Shown in pieces: positions 1 to 7,423 of a DNA stretch of 10,698 bases. Made by a program: the position numbers and the translations under genes. The notes beneath the pieces are model-generated. The model was not told the origin of the DNA and searched no databases. It was given only the letters and a program-made list of their open reading frames with translations. The stretch is taken from assembly GCA_028565715.1 (NCBI GenBank), contig JAOXYC010229015.1, positions 1 through 10,698 of the forward strand. Direction: 5' to 3'. The stretch comes from Phoronis pallida. Taxonomy: Eukaryota; Phoronida; Phoronidae. Each line of letters begins with the position of its first letter. Position 1 is the stretch's first letter.

Positions 1-66
1 ATCGTATGATGACATCGTCATTAATGGGTTTAACACATTCTGGATTTCCTTGAGGATTGTGAGAGT
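1..66 (-). CDS. Exon P, partial, cut by window edge
   Basis: This is the most 3' exon visible. On the minus strand a good acceptor (CATTTATTTCAG) is followed by 22 open codons starting TLTILKEIQNVLNP and running off the window. It begins in phase 0, matching the phase-0 donor of exon O. The peptide looks like an amphipathic helix. The stop codon and any remaining exons lie outside the window. Confidence 0.72.
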
Positions 67-365
67 CTGAAATAAATGAAATATGCTCAAGGGTCAGAGA
101 TGGAACAAAATATTGTTAACAGAACAGTTGAAACAAAAATATTGGATACCAAATTGTAAATAGAAAACCTGCATTGCTTTTCTAATTGTTACATAAACTC
201 CATAAAATTGTGTTCCAAAATGCAAATTATTGTCATTTCATTTGACCGGTATGAAATTAATGGCTAAACCTGATTTCAAATTTTTGAAAACTGGGTAAAG
301 ATTCTGTAAGTGCACTACCCAATTCGGCAAATGAAATCGAGTCCAAAGTGAATATTTCAACAAAC

Positions 366-557
366 CTCTGAATTAATTTGAATCCATGTTTTTCCACCTT
401 CCTGTTCAATTGTAAACATTCCCTGTAGTTTGGTTTTCATAAGCTCCCCCAGTATAGATGGTGCCATGCATATATGAGATTCTACAACTTCCATCAGTTT
501 CTGATGAAAGGCTTCAGCCATGTGGTCAAGTTGATCAATGTCAAGAAGGGCTGGTGC
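366..557 (-). CDS. Exon O of the unrecognised gene (64 codons)
   Basis: The exon is 192 nt, phase 0 to phase 0, between acceptor TTTGGTACAG and donor GAG|GTTTGT. It encodes 64 residues beginning APALLDIDQLDHMAEAFHQK and ending KTWIQINSE. It contains regular heptad-like hydrophobics and then a short strand-like end (GMFTIEQEGGKTWIQI). An in-frame Met lies in the intron two codons before the exon, but the acceptor and phase argue against a start there. The upstream intron carries the large tandem array. Confidence 0.8.
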
Positions 558-654
558 CTGTACCAAATCATAGATAACGTTTAGTTTCAGGTAAACATTT
601 TAAAAATACCTACGCTAAACAAATGCGTCCACGGCAAGTGCAACGCAATGTTTA
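558..654. other. Intron segment between exon O and the tandem array
   Basis: This is non-coding AT-rich intron containing the acceptor tract of exon O. The only notable piece is ATGCGTCCAC at 623-632, whose reverse complement recurs at 2849-2858 beyond the far end of the array. Confidence 0.6.
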
Positions 655-2800
655 TGAAATCGATGAAAAAAAGGTCGAACAAACAATTGTTGACTTCCAA
701 ACTGATTCTACCACCAGGGGGAGTTAGTAGACATCACGGCCACAAAAGTGACTGGTGTCGGCGCATTGTCAAAAGGTACCTGCGTGCCAAGTTTCATCAA
801 AATCTGTCAGGCATTTTTCAATAAAAGGTAAGCACTCGCAGGTTAGCAAATGAGCTATTGTCAATTTATGAACTAATTCTGCCACCAGGGGGTGTTGGGA
901 TAGACGTGATGATCCGGAGAGCAAGTGGTGCTGACACAGGTATGCGCGTGCCAAGTTTTATCAAAATCTGTAAAGTGGTTTTGAAGAAAAGTGTGAACAA
1001 GCAATTGTCGATTTCCGAACTAATTCTGCCAACAGGGGGAGTTATGGTAGACGGACAACTGAAAAGCGACTGGTGCTGGCGCATTGGCCTATGGAACATG
1101 TGCGCCAAGATTCATCAAAATCCTTTTGAGCGATTTTCAAGATGAAAGTGCACAAGCATTTGTCGATTTCCGAATCAATTCTGCCACCAGGGGGAGTTAG
1201 GGTGAATGTGAGGACACGAAACAGTGGGTGGTGCTGGGGCATTGTCAAAAGGTACGTTCTCGCCAAGCTTTATCAAAATCGGTGAAAAAATTTTCAAAGA
1301 AAAGTGTGAACAAGCAATTGTTGTTTACCAAATAATTCTGCCAACAGTTGGAGTAATGGTAGACGTGTCTAGCCGAAAAGCGACTGGTGCCGGCGCATTG
1401 ACTTAATGAACATATGTGCCAAGTTTCGTCAAAATCCATTGAGGTGTTTTTGAGAAAAAGTGTGAACAAGCAATTGTCAATTTCTAAACTAATTCTACCA
1501 ACAGGGGGAGTTAGGGTAGACCAAAATCCGTTGAGCGGTTTTAGAGAAAAAGTGTGAACAAGCAATTCTGCCGACAGGGGGAGTTAGGGTACGTGACAAC
1601 CCGAAAAGCGACTGGCGCCGGCGCATTCACCCAAAGAACATGTGTGCCAAGTTTCATCAAATTCTGTTGATTGGTTTTCGAGAAAAAGTGCGAACAAGCA
1701 ATTGTCAATTTCCAAACTAATTCTGCCACCAGGGGGAGTAAGGGTAGATGTGACGACCCGAAAAGCAACTGGTGGTGGCGCATTCACCCAAAGAACATGT
1801 GTGCCAAGTTTCGTCAAAATCCATTGATTGGTTTTCGAAAAAAAGTGCGAACAAGCAATTGTCAATTTCCGATGAATTCTGCCACCAGGGGGAGTTAGGG
1901 TAGACGTGAAGACCCGAAAAGCGAATGGTGCCGGCGCATTCACCCAAAGAACATGTGTGCCAAGTTTCCTCAAAATCCGTTGAGCGGTTTTTGAGAAAAA
2001 GGTGAACAAGCTATTGTCAATTTCCAATGAATTCTGCCACCAGGGGGAGTTAGGGTAGACGTGACGACCCGAAAAGCGAATGGTGCCGGTGCATTCATCC
2101 AAAGAACATGTGTGCCAAGTTTCGTCAAAATTCATTGAGCAGTTTTCGAGAAAAAGGGTGAACGAGCAATTGTCAATTTCCAAACTAATTCTGCCACCAG
2201 GGGGAGTTAGGGTAGACATGACGACCCGAAAAGCGACTGGTGCCGGCGCATTCATTCAAAGAACATGTGTGCCAAGTTTCGTCAAAATCCGTTGATTGGT
2301 TTTCGAGAAAAAGTGCAAACAAGCTATTGTCAATTTCCGATGAATTCTGCCACCAGGGGGAGTTAGGGTAGACGTGACGACCTGAAAAGCGAATGGTGCC
2401 GGTGCATTCATCCAAAGAACATGTGTGCCAAGTTTCGTCAAAATTCATTGAGCAGTTTTCGAGAAAAAGGGTGAACGAGCAATTGTCAATTTCCAAACTA
2501 ATTCTGCCACCAGGGGGAGTTAGGGTAGACACGACGACCCGAAAAGCGACTGGTGCCGGCGCATTCACCCAAAGAACATGTGTGCCAAGTTTCCTCAAAA
2601 TCCGTTGAGCGGGTTTTGAGAAAAAGGTGAACAAGCTATTGTCAATTTCCGATGAATTCTGCCACCAGGGGGAGTTAGGGTAGACGCGACGACCCGAAAA
2701 GCGACTGGAGCCGGCGTATTCACCCAAGGAATATGTGTGCCAAGTTTCGTCAAAATCCGTTGTGCGGTTTTCGAGAAAAATAGTGAACAAGCAATTGTGG
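655..2800 (+). repeat. Tandem array of about 14 units of ~156 bp
   Basis: The anchor motif (G/A)CCACCAGGGGGAG begins near 710, 881, 1028, 1183, 1340, 1497, 1570, 1725, 1881, 2036, 2193, 2349, 2506 and 2661. Spacing is 155-157 bp, except 171 and 147 bp at the degraded left end and 73 bp where a unit is truncated (1497-1570). A unit reads: the anchor; a GACCCGAAAAGCGACTGG block; GTGCCAAGTTTCGTCAAAAT; then GGTTTTCGAGAAAAAG and AACAAGCAATTGTCAATTTC. Left units are diverged and right units (1725-2800) are nearly uniform. The array lies wholly in the intron between exons N and O and is more GC-rich than its surroundings. Its size and its ACGG-like end suggest the core repeats of a bivalve pearl/Helitron-like element or a BIV160-type satellite; the family name is inference. 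Confidence 0.93.
2080..2608 (+). repeat. Higher-order dimer repeat (~313 bp) inside the array
   Basis: The stretch from 2080 to about 2295 is nearly identical to 2393-2608, an offset of 313 bp or two units. Both share diagnostic variants not found in neighbours: GGTGCATTCATCCAAAG, AAAATTCATTGAGCAG and GGGTGAACGAGCAATTG. The unit at about 1919-2035 similarly matches the one at 2545-2660, sharing TTTCCTCAAAATCCG and AAGCTATTG. This indicates recent homogenisation or unequal exchange in blocks larger than one unit. Confidence 0.8.
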
Positions 2801-2865
2801 ACGGATCGACGGACCGAAGGACAGGCTGCCTACAATATGCAACCACAAGTGGACGCATAAAAATG

Positions 2866-2940
2866 TCAATTTCACCATAGTTGAAAAGTTTCTTACTGCA
2901 TAGTTTCTAGTGCCACACTAGTCTGTTATGGTGAAATTTG
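2866..2940. repeat. Short foldback with nested palindrome
   Basis: AATTTCACCATA near 2867 is the exact reverse complement of TATGGTGAAATT near 2927. The enclosed segment has its own perfect hairpin, CTAGTG-CCA-CACTAG, at about 2907-2921. It lies just beyond the right end of the array element. It could be a tiny foldback element or part of the element's terminus. Confidence 0.6.
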
Positions 2941-3224
2941 TGAGTATTATATTGTCTCTGAACTTTTATTAAAACAATAAATAATGGATGACAATATTCT
3001 CAGTTTGAATTTATAAATAGGAAGGACAAATCAAAGGTGAAGTCTTCATTTTATCAATATGCAAGTAAACAGAGCTGTACACCTCATTCTCTATAATGTG
3101 CCAGTGAATGGGTACTTTAACAAGTTTGATTATTGTTACACCCAGTTCCCTAAATGGTCATAGATATTAAGTTATAAATTCTTAAGTTTGTGAATATGAG
3201 AATCTTACCACCACTATAACATAC
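2941..3224. other. Intron sequence, nothing recognised
   Basis: This AT-rich intron lies between the small foldback and the donor of exon N. No supported exon, repeat or RNA gene was seen on either strand. Confidence 0.6.
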
Positions 3225-3602
3225 CTGTGTTTCAGTGTCACTTTCATTTTCGTGCGTCTCTGAGTCATTTCCATTTGCGCCACTTTGTGTTTTTACTTGC
3301 GTCTCTGAGTCATTTCCATTTTCGCCACTTTGTGTTTTTACTTGCGTCTCTGAGTCATTTCCATTTTCGTCACTTTGTGGTTTTACTTGCGTCTCAGAGT
3401 CAGTTTCATTTTCGTTACTCTGTGCTTTAACTTGAGTCTCTGAGTCAGTTTCATTCGCGTCACCTTGTGTCTTCCTCTCTATATTGTTCTCAATAGCAAA
3501 TGTAACCAGGTCATACAATGACTGTGCCATTACAATTACATATTCAATACGACATGCTATGCTATGTAGCATTTTGTAAGTGTCGGCTATATGACTGTCA
3601 CC
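3225..3602 (-). CDS. Exon N with acidic 15-residue repeats (126 codons)
   Basis: The exon is 378 nt, phase 0 to 0, between acceptor AATTTTCCACAG and donor CAG|GTATGT. Residues 1 to about 42 are a helical domain (GDSHIADTYKMLHSIACRIE through LYDLVTFAIENN). The rest is a hydrophilic, acidic, probably disordered segment built on a 15-residue repeat around Q(S/G)xENxxDSETQVK. It is the longest exon here, and its repeat half is clearly expanded DNA that stays in frame. The segment would act as a flexible linker between the helical parts encoded by exons L and O; that role is inference. Confidence 0.86.
3255..3479 (-). repeat. Coding minisatellite, five 45-bp units
   Basis: Units start at 3255, 3300, 3345, 3390 and 3435, exactly 45 bp apart, each opening CGTCTC(T/A)GAGTCA (AGTCTC in the last). 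A decayed partial unit follows at 3225-3254. The 45-bp period is 15 codons, so copy-number change preserves the frame. The units at 3255-3389 are most alike and those nearer the 5' end of the exon are more diverged. Variable residues include the position before QS (T/P/A) and the S(G/D/N) position. Confidence 0.9.
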
Positions 3603-3717
3603 CTGTGGAAAATTAAGATGTTTGTAATAAAAAATTAACAAAAAAAATTCTGAAACAAATCACATTTAATGCTAATCAGATAAAAACACTAAAATGCGAA
3701 AAGAGAATGCAACTCAC

Positions 3718-3736
3718 CTGCTCACAGGGTTGAGTA
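3718..3736 (-). CDS. Candidate 19-nt microexon M (optional)
   Basis: On the minus strand TTTCTTGGCCCATTTCTCGATAG is a pyrimidine-rich acceptor, and CAG|GTGAGT is a near-perfect donor. Between them are 19 nt. Joined to the alternative short donor of exon L (phase 2), they complete AG|T and read S-TQPCEQ into exon N in phase 0. Joined to the long donor of exon L, they give a TGA stop after four codons. Exon L can also join N directly, so M is either alternative or spurious. The strong donor is the main evidence. Confidence 0.38.
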
Positions 3737-3876
3737 CTATCGAGAAATGGGCCAAGAAATGACATTATTACAATCAGTTATAATTGAATTTTGAGTCGTG
3801 AATGTGTTTTCACAGTCTCAGCTATTTAAAAACTTTTTTGGACATTGAGCCTTTGTGTAAATACCCAACACATTAC

Positions 3877-4047
3877 CTGTTTGATTAAAGACCTGACAGC
3901 TAACCACCGATGAACATTTATCCAGTCCCCATGGTGAACCATCTTAGAGATCCTTGTATCTGCGTATCTCAGAGCGTATCTGATATTAGGACCACTGTAA
4001 GGATTGGACTGATCAGGAGTGCCAGCTTTTTGAAAGTAGAATGCAGC
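3877..4047 (-). CDS. Exon L (57 codons), with a second possible donor
   Basis: The exon is 171 nt, phase 0 to 0, between acceptor CATTTTTTTCAG and donor CAG|GTAATG. It begins AAFYFQKAGTPDQSNPYSGP and continues through RYALRYADTRISKMVHHGDW to LIKQ. Tyr/Arg/His-rich helices dominate, and the family is not recognised. A weaker internal donor, GTCAG|GTCTTT, would end the exon at 3893 (155 nt, phase 2). That is the only ending compatible with including microexon M. Confidence 0.82.
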
Positions 4048-4697
4048 CTGAAAAAAATGAAAAATGCTTTCAGAGTGATTATACGCTTGTTTGAAAATTC
4101 TTAATATACCATTTACCAAATCAGTTGCTTGCCAGTCAACTTGACAAGTGTAACTTTTCATCAGTAATTGACAGACTTACTTGTTCTGTTAATCGCTTGA
4201 TTGGTGAGTGTATTTTTAATAAATTAGTCTGTCAAAAACAAAAAAGTGGATTTCCATTTTTTAACAAAACGTTTAAAGTGAATCAATATAATACAGCATT
4301 AAACCTCAAATAGTGGAGTTGCTTTTATGTTTATAACTGTCAATATCTATCTAATATATCCTTTAGATCTTTTTTTTATGTGTATCAGTTTTATATAAAC
4401 TTGAAATTATTTTTGATATAAAGTGATTCTTACAATGAATGGAAAGTAATACCACCTTTTATTGGATGAGATTTTGAAAAATCGAATCCAATAAAAGGTG
4501 GTATACTTCCCATGAATTTAAGAATCATTTTATCACTTAAAATCAACAATTTGCGATAAAATGTGAGAATTTCAATATTCTTTACATGTCGCGAACAATG
4601 CTTTTCACGTGTTTCAGTACTCGTGTACTCCACTGTGTAATAATACATTATATTATAAATCGCAAAGTGATATCATTTGATAAAACACAATTTCTAC
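4048..4697. other. Intron K-L, holds a long hairpin
   Basis: This 650-bp AT-rich intron has no supported exon. Its one structured element is the foldback at about 4420-4538, listed separately. Confidence 0.65.
4420..4538. repeat. Foldback element with near-perfect 18-bp core stem
   Basis: ATACCACCTTTTATTGGA (4449-4466) is exactly complementary to TCCAATAAAAGGTGGTAT (4487-4504). The pairing continues imperfectly inward (GATTTT/AAAATC) to a minimal loop. It continues outward through AAAGTGATTCTTACAATGAATGG against its partner at about 4512-4538. This is a MITE-like foldback; no convincing target duplication was identified. Confidence 0.82.
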
Positions 4698-4764
4698 CTG
4701 ATCTCCTTCCAAGAAAACATTCATGTATAGTGAAGATGGATTTTCCTGATAAAATGTTGTAGAC
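4698..4764 (-). CDS. Exon K (22 codons plus one base)
   Basis: The exon is 67 nt, phase 2 to 0, between acceptor CTTTTTTTCAG and donor CAG|GTAGAA. Its first base completes Lys (AA|G) with exon J, then reads STTFYQENPSSLYMNVFLEG DQ. The phase agreement with the independently found exon J is strong support for both. Confidence 0.78.
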
Positions 4765-4952
4765 CTGAAAAAAAGAAAGAAATATTTAAGGTTACACTGT
4801 TGTATTCAATTTTCTATATTATTTTGTGAATATGTGATGTGCAGATTCCAATTCTGAAACTAATTGCATTATTTAAACAATATTGTAATTTCAATCAAAT
4901 GTTCTGAACTATTATATAATGTAAATTATGATTCATCCAGGTAGATCATCAA

Positions 4953-5202
4953 GTTGAGTAAGTTATAAGTCGAAGCACTGGTCTGACACTCACCGGTTAT
5001 CTGGACCAGGATTTTACACAGAATCTTGAATTCTACTATTGGAGATTACTCTCAGCACCCTGCTCAGCAGTGAAGTCACTCCACCATACCCGCCAACACT
5101 CACTACGAAAACCTAAGTCAAAGGACACAGATGTGTCCGCAAAGTCGGGAAAAGTTAACCGGTGAGTGTCAGTCCAGTGCTTCGACTTATAACTTACTCA
5201 AC
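4953..5202. mobile_element. 250-bp MITE-like element with 47-bp terminal inverted repeats
   Basis: The left arm 4953-4999 starts GTTGAGTAAGTTATAAGTCG and continues through GAAGCACTGG and ACACTCACCGGTTA. The right arm 5156-5202 is its reverse complement with one mismatch in 47 bp. The interior is about 156 bp, less AT-rich than the intron, with no ORF of note. The right end abuts a copy of GTTCTGAACTATTAT (5203-5217), which also occurs at 4901-4915. That copy is 37 bp outside the left end, so it is not a simple target duplication. High arm identity suggests recent activity. Confidence 0.87.
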
Positions 5203-5242
5203 GTTCTGAACTATTATTATCTCACCCAAATACATTACTCAC

Positions 5243-5325
5243 TTTTCATAAGGATATGTCACCGTGTAAATCAGACAGTAATGAAGAATAACTGGTGTGA
5301 ACTGCCAATCAAGTAACACATATAC
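5243..5325 (-). CDS. Exon J (27 codons plus two bases)
   Basis: The exon is 83 nt, phase 0 to 2, between acceptor GTTTTAG and donor AA|GTGAGT. It encodes VYVLLDWQFTPVILHYCLIY then TVTYPYE-K. This is a very hydrophobic stretch, probably a buried helix, though too interrupted by D/W/Q/H to call a membrane span. It is needed to reconcile phase 0 leaving exon I with phase 2 entering exon K. Confidence 0.76.
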
Positions 5326-5678
5326 CTAAAACATAAATAAGATCAACAATAAATTAATATTGAGAAAAAGATACCATCTGGAATATTAGAGTTGCAATGT
5401 AGATGATATGTGTACAACCGTTTCGGCCATATCGCAACTATTATGTTCCAAAAGGTATCTTTTACTCAATATTATCAGTGATTAATGGAACACAAAATAT
5501 TACATTAATATCAATAATAAATTAGATGGATATCAGTAAAGTCCATGTTGCCAAAACTATACTGTCTTTTAAATTATGGTTTATTAAAATATCTCGAATA
5601 GTTATGCGGTGTTCCATTGTGTGCTAACAAATTGCCACCAAATTGGGGCATATACAAAGAAATACAAACTATATGTAC
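5326..5678. other. Intron I-J, holds a foldback
   Basis: This 353-bp AT-rich intron has no exon seen. It contains the foldback at 5356-5473, just upstream (in gene orientation) of the exon J acceptor. Confidence 0.6.
5356..5473. repeat. Foldback repeat, 20-bp terminal arms
   Basis: AATATTGAGAAAAAGATACC (5356-5375) is complementary to GGTATCTTTTACTCAATATT (5454-5473) with one mismatch. Inner pairing is partial (TTGCAAT near 5392 with ATCGCAA near 5431). This is MITE-like. It begins about 30 bp from the exon J acceptor. Confidence 0.78.
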
Positions 5679-5848
5679 CTTGAGATAGACTGGCTCCTTT
5701 GATAAAATATATCGGATGAGATTCGTTTTGAAAATGAATGTCTTGCTGATTATATCGTTTAAACTCCACCTCTCTTCCAACAACCCAAGATAGACACCCA
5801 TCATTGGACTAGGGTTTTCTGAATTCATTTTGATAAGATGGGCTGTCA
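5679..5848 (-). CDS. Exon I (56 codons plus two bases)
   Basis: The exon is 170 nt, phase 1 to 0, between acceptor TTTTTTATTTACAG and donor AAG|GTACAT. Its first two bases complete Val with exon H. It reads TAHLIKMNSENPSPMMGVYL then GLLEERWSLNDIISKTFIFK and ends EPVYLK. These are helical, amphipathic segments. An open frame extends upstream into the intron with a Met, but the polypyrimidine acceptor defines the exon edge. Confidence 0.84.
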
Positions 5849-6135
5849 CTGTAAATAAAAAAGAAAGAAAGAAATGTACCAAAGTCACTTTTTTGATTTA
5901 ACATTTTACAAATCAAACTACGATTTAAATTACATAGAACACAAAGACAATATACTGGTAAGTTTAATTTTATGAAGATTAAACATAATATATTTTCCTT
6001 GCATGATTGTATTTTTATCATCAAGTATAAGAAAAATATTAGTTGGCTAAAAATCACAATAACTTTCAAAACTTATCACCTACATTTCAATGTTCAGACA
6101 TTAACATTGTTTCCTCCAGTCATTGCTTAACCTAC

Positions 6136-6283
6136 CCATGTCAGCATATAACTCCACTGCCTCAGTAACTCCCCCTTGTGGTCCATTGATGAAACAGTAC
6201 TCATTAACCTCAATACTCAGGAGATATGGTGACATTTTACCATACCAGGGTGTTGAGTTAGCTAGGGCTGTGCAAAACGCAAC
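6136..6283 (-). CDS. Exon H (49 codons plus one base)
   Basis: The exon is 148 nt, phase 0 to 1, between acceptor CATTTTATCCCAG and donor ATGG|GTAGGT. It reads VAFCTALANSTPWYGKMSPY then LLSIEVNEYCFINGPQGGVT and ends AVELYADM. Its Gly/Pro turn segment (NGPQGG) contrasts with the helical neighbours. The plus-strand open frame across this exon is a shadow. Confidence 0.84.
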
Positions 6284-7058
6284 CTGGGATAAAATGTTCT
6301 TGAATTTAATTCCATAAATTTATAAAATAGCTATATTATTTTCCCAGACAAATTCAATTCTTAAAGCTTTCAAGCTCATCTTCGAGATAATCGTTTTTTT
6401 TATCAAAGCAGATCAGTTTTCCTCAAATTGTTTTGATTTATAAAACTCGAGATTTCTAACCAATAGACTCATATCACGAAGATGACATTTTGAATCAAAA
6501 TCAAGGTTTGCCTTCAGAACAATGCAACTTGTGCATGTTTACGGGCAATGAAATGCGACTCGTCAGTAATTTAATCAGCAAATGATTTTACTTTCTGGAT
6601 GCAAGCCCCACTTTGATGACTAATAATAGGGATTGCGCATGCCTGTGATATGAGACTATTGCAGGATATAATTTGCAAGAATTTTAAAGATACTGTCTCC
6701 TCATTGGTCACAATCTGGCGTCAAAATTCAAATCAACTAGAAATGTTGTGTACGAGTTCTTTGATGAACATAACTAACTTGCATCTGAGTAAAACAAAAT
6801 TCAAAAAGGGGTGATTCGAGAGCTTTTGTGTCCAATTTTAACCTACGCTTAAGCAAACGTTTGACTTTTTTTGGATAAAAAGCTCTCAAATCACCCCTTA
6901 CAGATTTTTTTTGACTCAGTTGCAAGTTAGTTATGTTCAGGACTCATACAAACAATTTCTAGTTGATATGAATTTTGACGCCAGATCGGGACCAACAAGA
7001 AGACAGTATCTTTAAATTGATTTCAATACTTTCTAGACAAATTCTTTATTGAACTTAC
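6284..7058. other. Intron G-H, holds the TTAA foldback element
   Basis: This is a 775-bp intron. 6284-6683 is AT-rich with no supported feature. 6688-7011 is a foldback element. The last 43 bp lead to the exon G donor. Confidence 0.65.
6688..7011. mobile_element. 324-bp foldback MITE flanked by TTAA
   Basis: Two arms of roughly 155 bp are near-complete inverted copies. Both ends read AGATACTGTCT inward, followed by TTGGTC, ATCTGGCGTCAAAATTCA, ATCAACTAGAAAT, GAACATAACTAACTTGCA and AAGGGGTGATT(C/T)GAGAGC. The central turn lies near 6843-6863. TTAA sits directly outside each end (6684-6687 and 7012-7015), as in piggyBac-type target duplication, although TTTAAA at both ends makes the exact edge ambiguous. 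The open frame on the minus strand inside it is not a gene. Confidence 0.9.
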
Positions 7059-7165
7059 CCTATAATTTCTCTTTGTAACTTTACTTGTGTTGACTACTTT
7101 TCTAATGAGAGGTGTCAGAGTGAAAAATCTTTTGCCATCAACTAAGCTTAACGCACTTATATGGC
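7059..7165 (-). CDS. Exon G (35 codons plus two bases)
   Basis: The exon is 107 nt, phase 1 to 0, between acceptor CTATCTTGCTTTACAG and donor AGG|GTAAGT. Its first two bases complete Gly with exon F. It reads HISALSLVDGKRFFTLTPLI then RKVVNTSKVTKRNYR, basic toward its end. The exon starts only 44 bp after the TTAA of the foldback element. Confidence 0.83.
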
Positions 7166-7334
7166 CTGTAAAGCAAGATAGTGTATAGAATGTTTCTTTA
7201 AACATTATTTTAATTTCAGCTTGATCACTAAATTTATTATCAAAATTTGCTTGTTCAAAACAACAACAAGTTTTATAAATACCAATGCAAGAGTAACATT
7301 ATTTCTTTTCATTTTAAAATGTTATGCCACAGGT

Positions 7335-7354
7335 GGCAGCAAGTTTTTGCTGCC
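7335..7354. repeat. Perfect 8-bp hairpin in intron F-G
   Basis: GGCAGCAA, a GTTT loop, then TTGCTGCC. It is a GC-rich perfect stem in AT-rich intron. There is no T-run or other sign that it acts as a terminator, and its role is unknown. Confidence 0.55.
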
Positions 7355-7423
7355 TAAGAAAGTTTGAATGAGGAGTGGAAAGGTATGGCCGTTTCAAATA
7401 CAACTGATGTAATCAGCACTTAC

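Larger units (their letters stand above)
623..2858. mobile_element. Possible non-autonomous element enclosing the array (pearl/Helitron-like)
   Basis: A 10-bp inverted repeat brackets the array: ATGCGTCCAC at 623-632 and GTGGACGCAT at 2849-2858. Directly after the last repeat unit lies GGACGGATCGACGGACCG (about 2799-2816), a degenerate (ACGG)-type tract, then about 40 bp of unique sequence. A tandem core of ~160-bp repeats next to an ACGG microsatellite within short termini is the published architecture of bivalve pearl elements. Target duplication is not clear: both flanks are A-rich. The boundaries are tentative, because a 10-bp inverted repeat could arise by chance over this distance. Confidence 0.5.

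Noticed and set aside
1584-2790. Long open frames on the minus strand across the array (about 200-223 codons), and plus-strand partners
   Set aside because: A 156-bp unit is exactly 52 codons, so any stop-free frame stays open through successive units. Both strands are open, the peptides just repeat (for example TSTLTPPGGRIS), and indels shift the frame. There is no sign of coding selection.
655-2800. CRISPR array
   Set aside because: Units are about 156 bp and similar along their whole length, with no short repeats separated by unique spacers. The setting is a eukaryotic intron.
3227-3435. Plus-strand open frames over exon N (SHFHFRHF-type repeats)
   Set aside because: They are antisense shadows of the 45-bp coding minisatellite. 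The minus-strand frame has splice sites and matching phases.
4430-4648. Minus-strand 72-codon open frame
   Set aside because: It runs through the 4420-4538 hairpin, lacks an acceptor or donor in phase, and is not needed to join exons K and L.
5131-5316. Plus-strand open frame starting inside the 250-bp element
   Set aside because: It crosses the element boundary and overlaps exon J antisense. There is no supporting coding signal.
6737-6925. Minus-strand 62-codon open frame
   Set aside because: It lies entirely within the TTAA foldback element and spans its turn.
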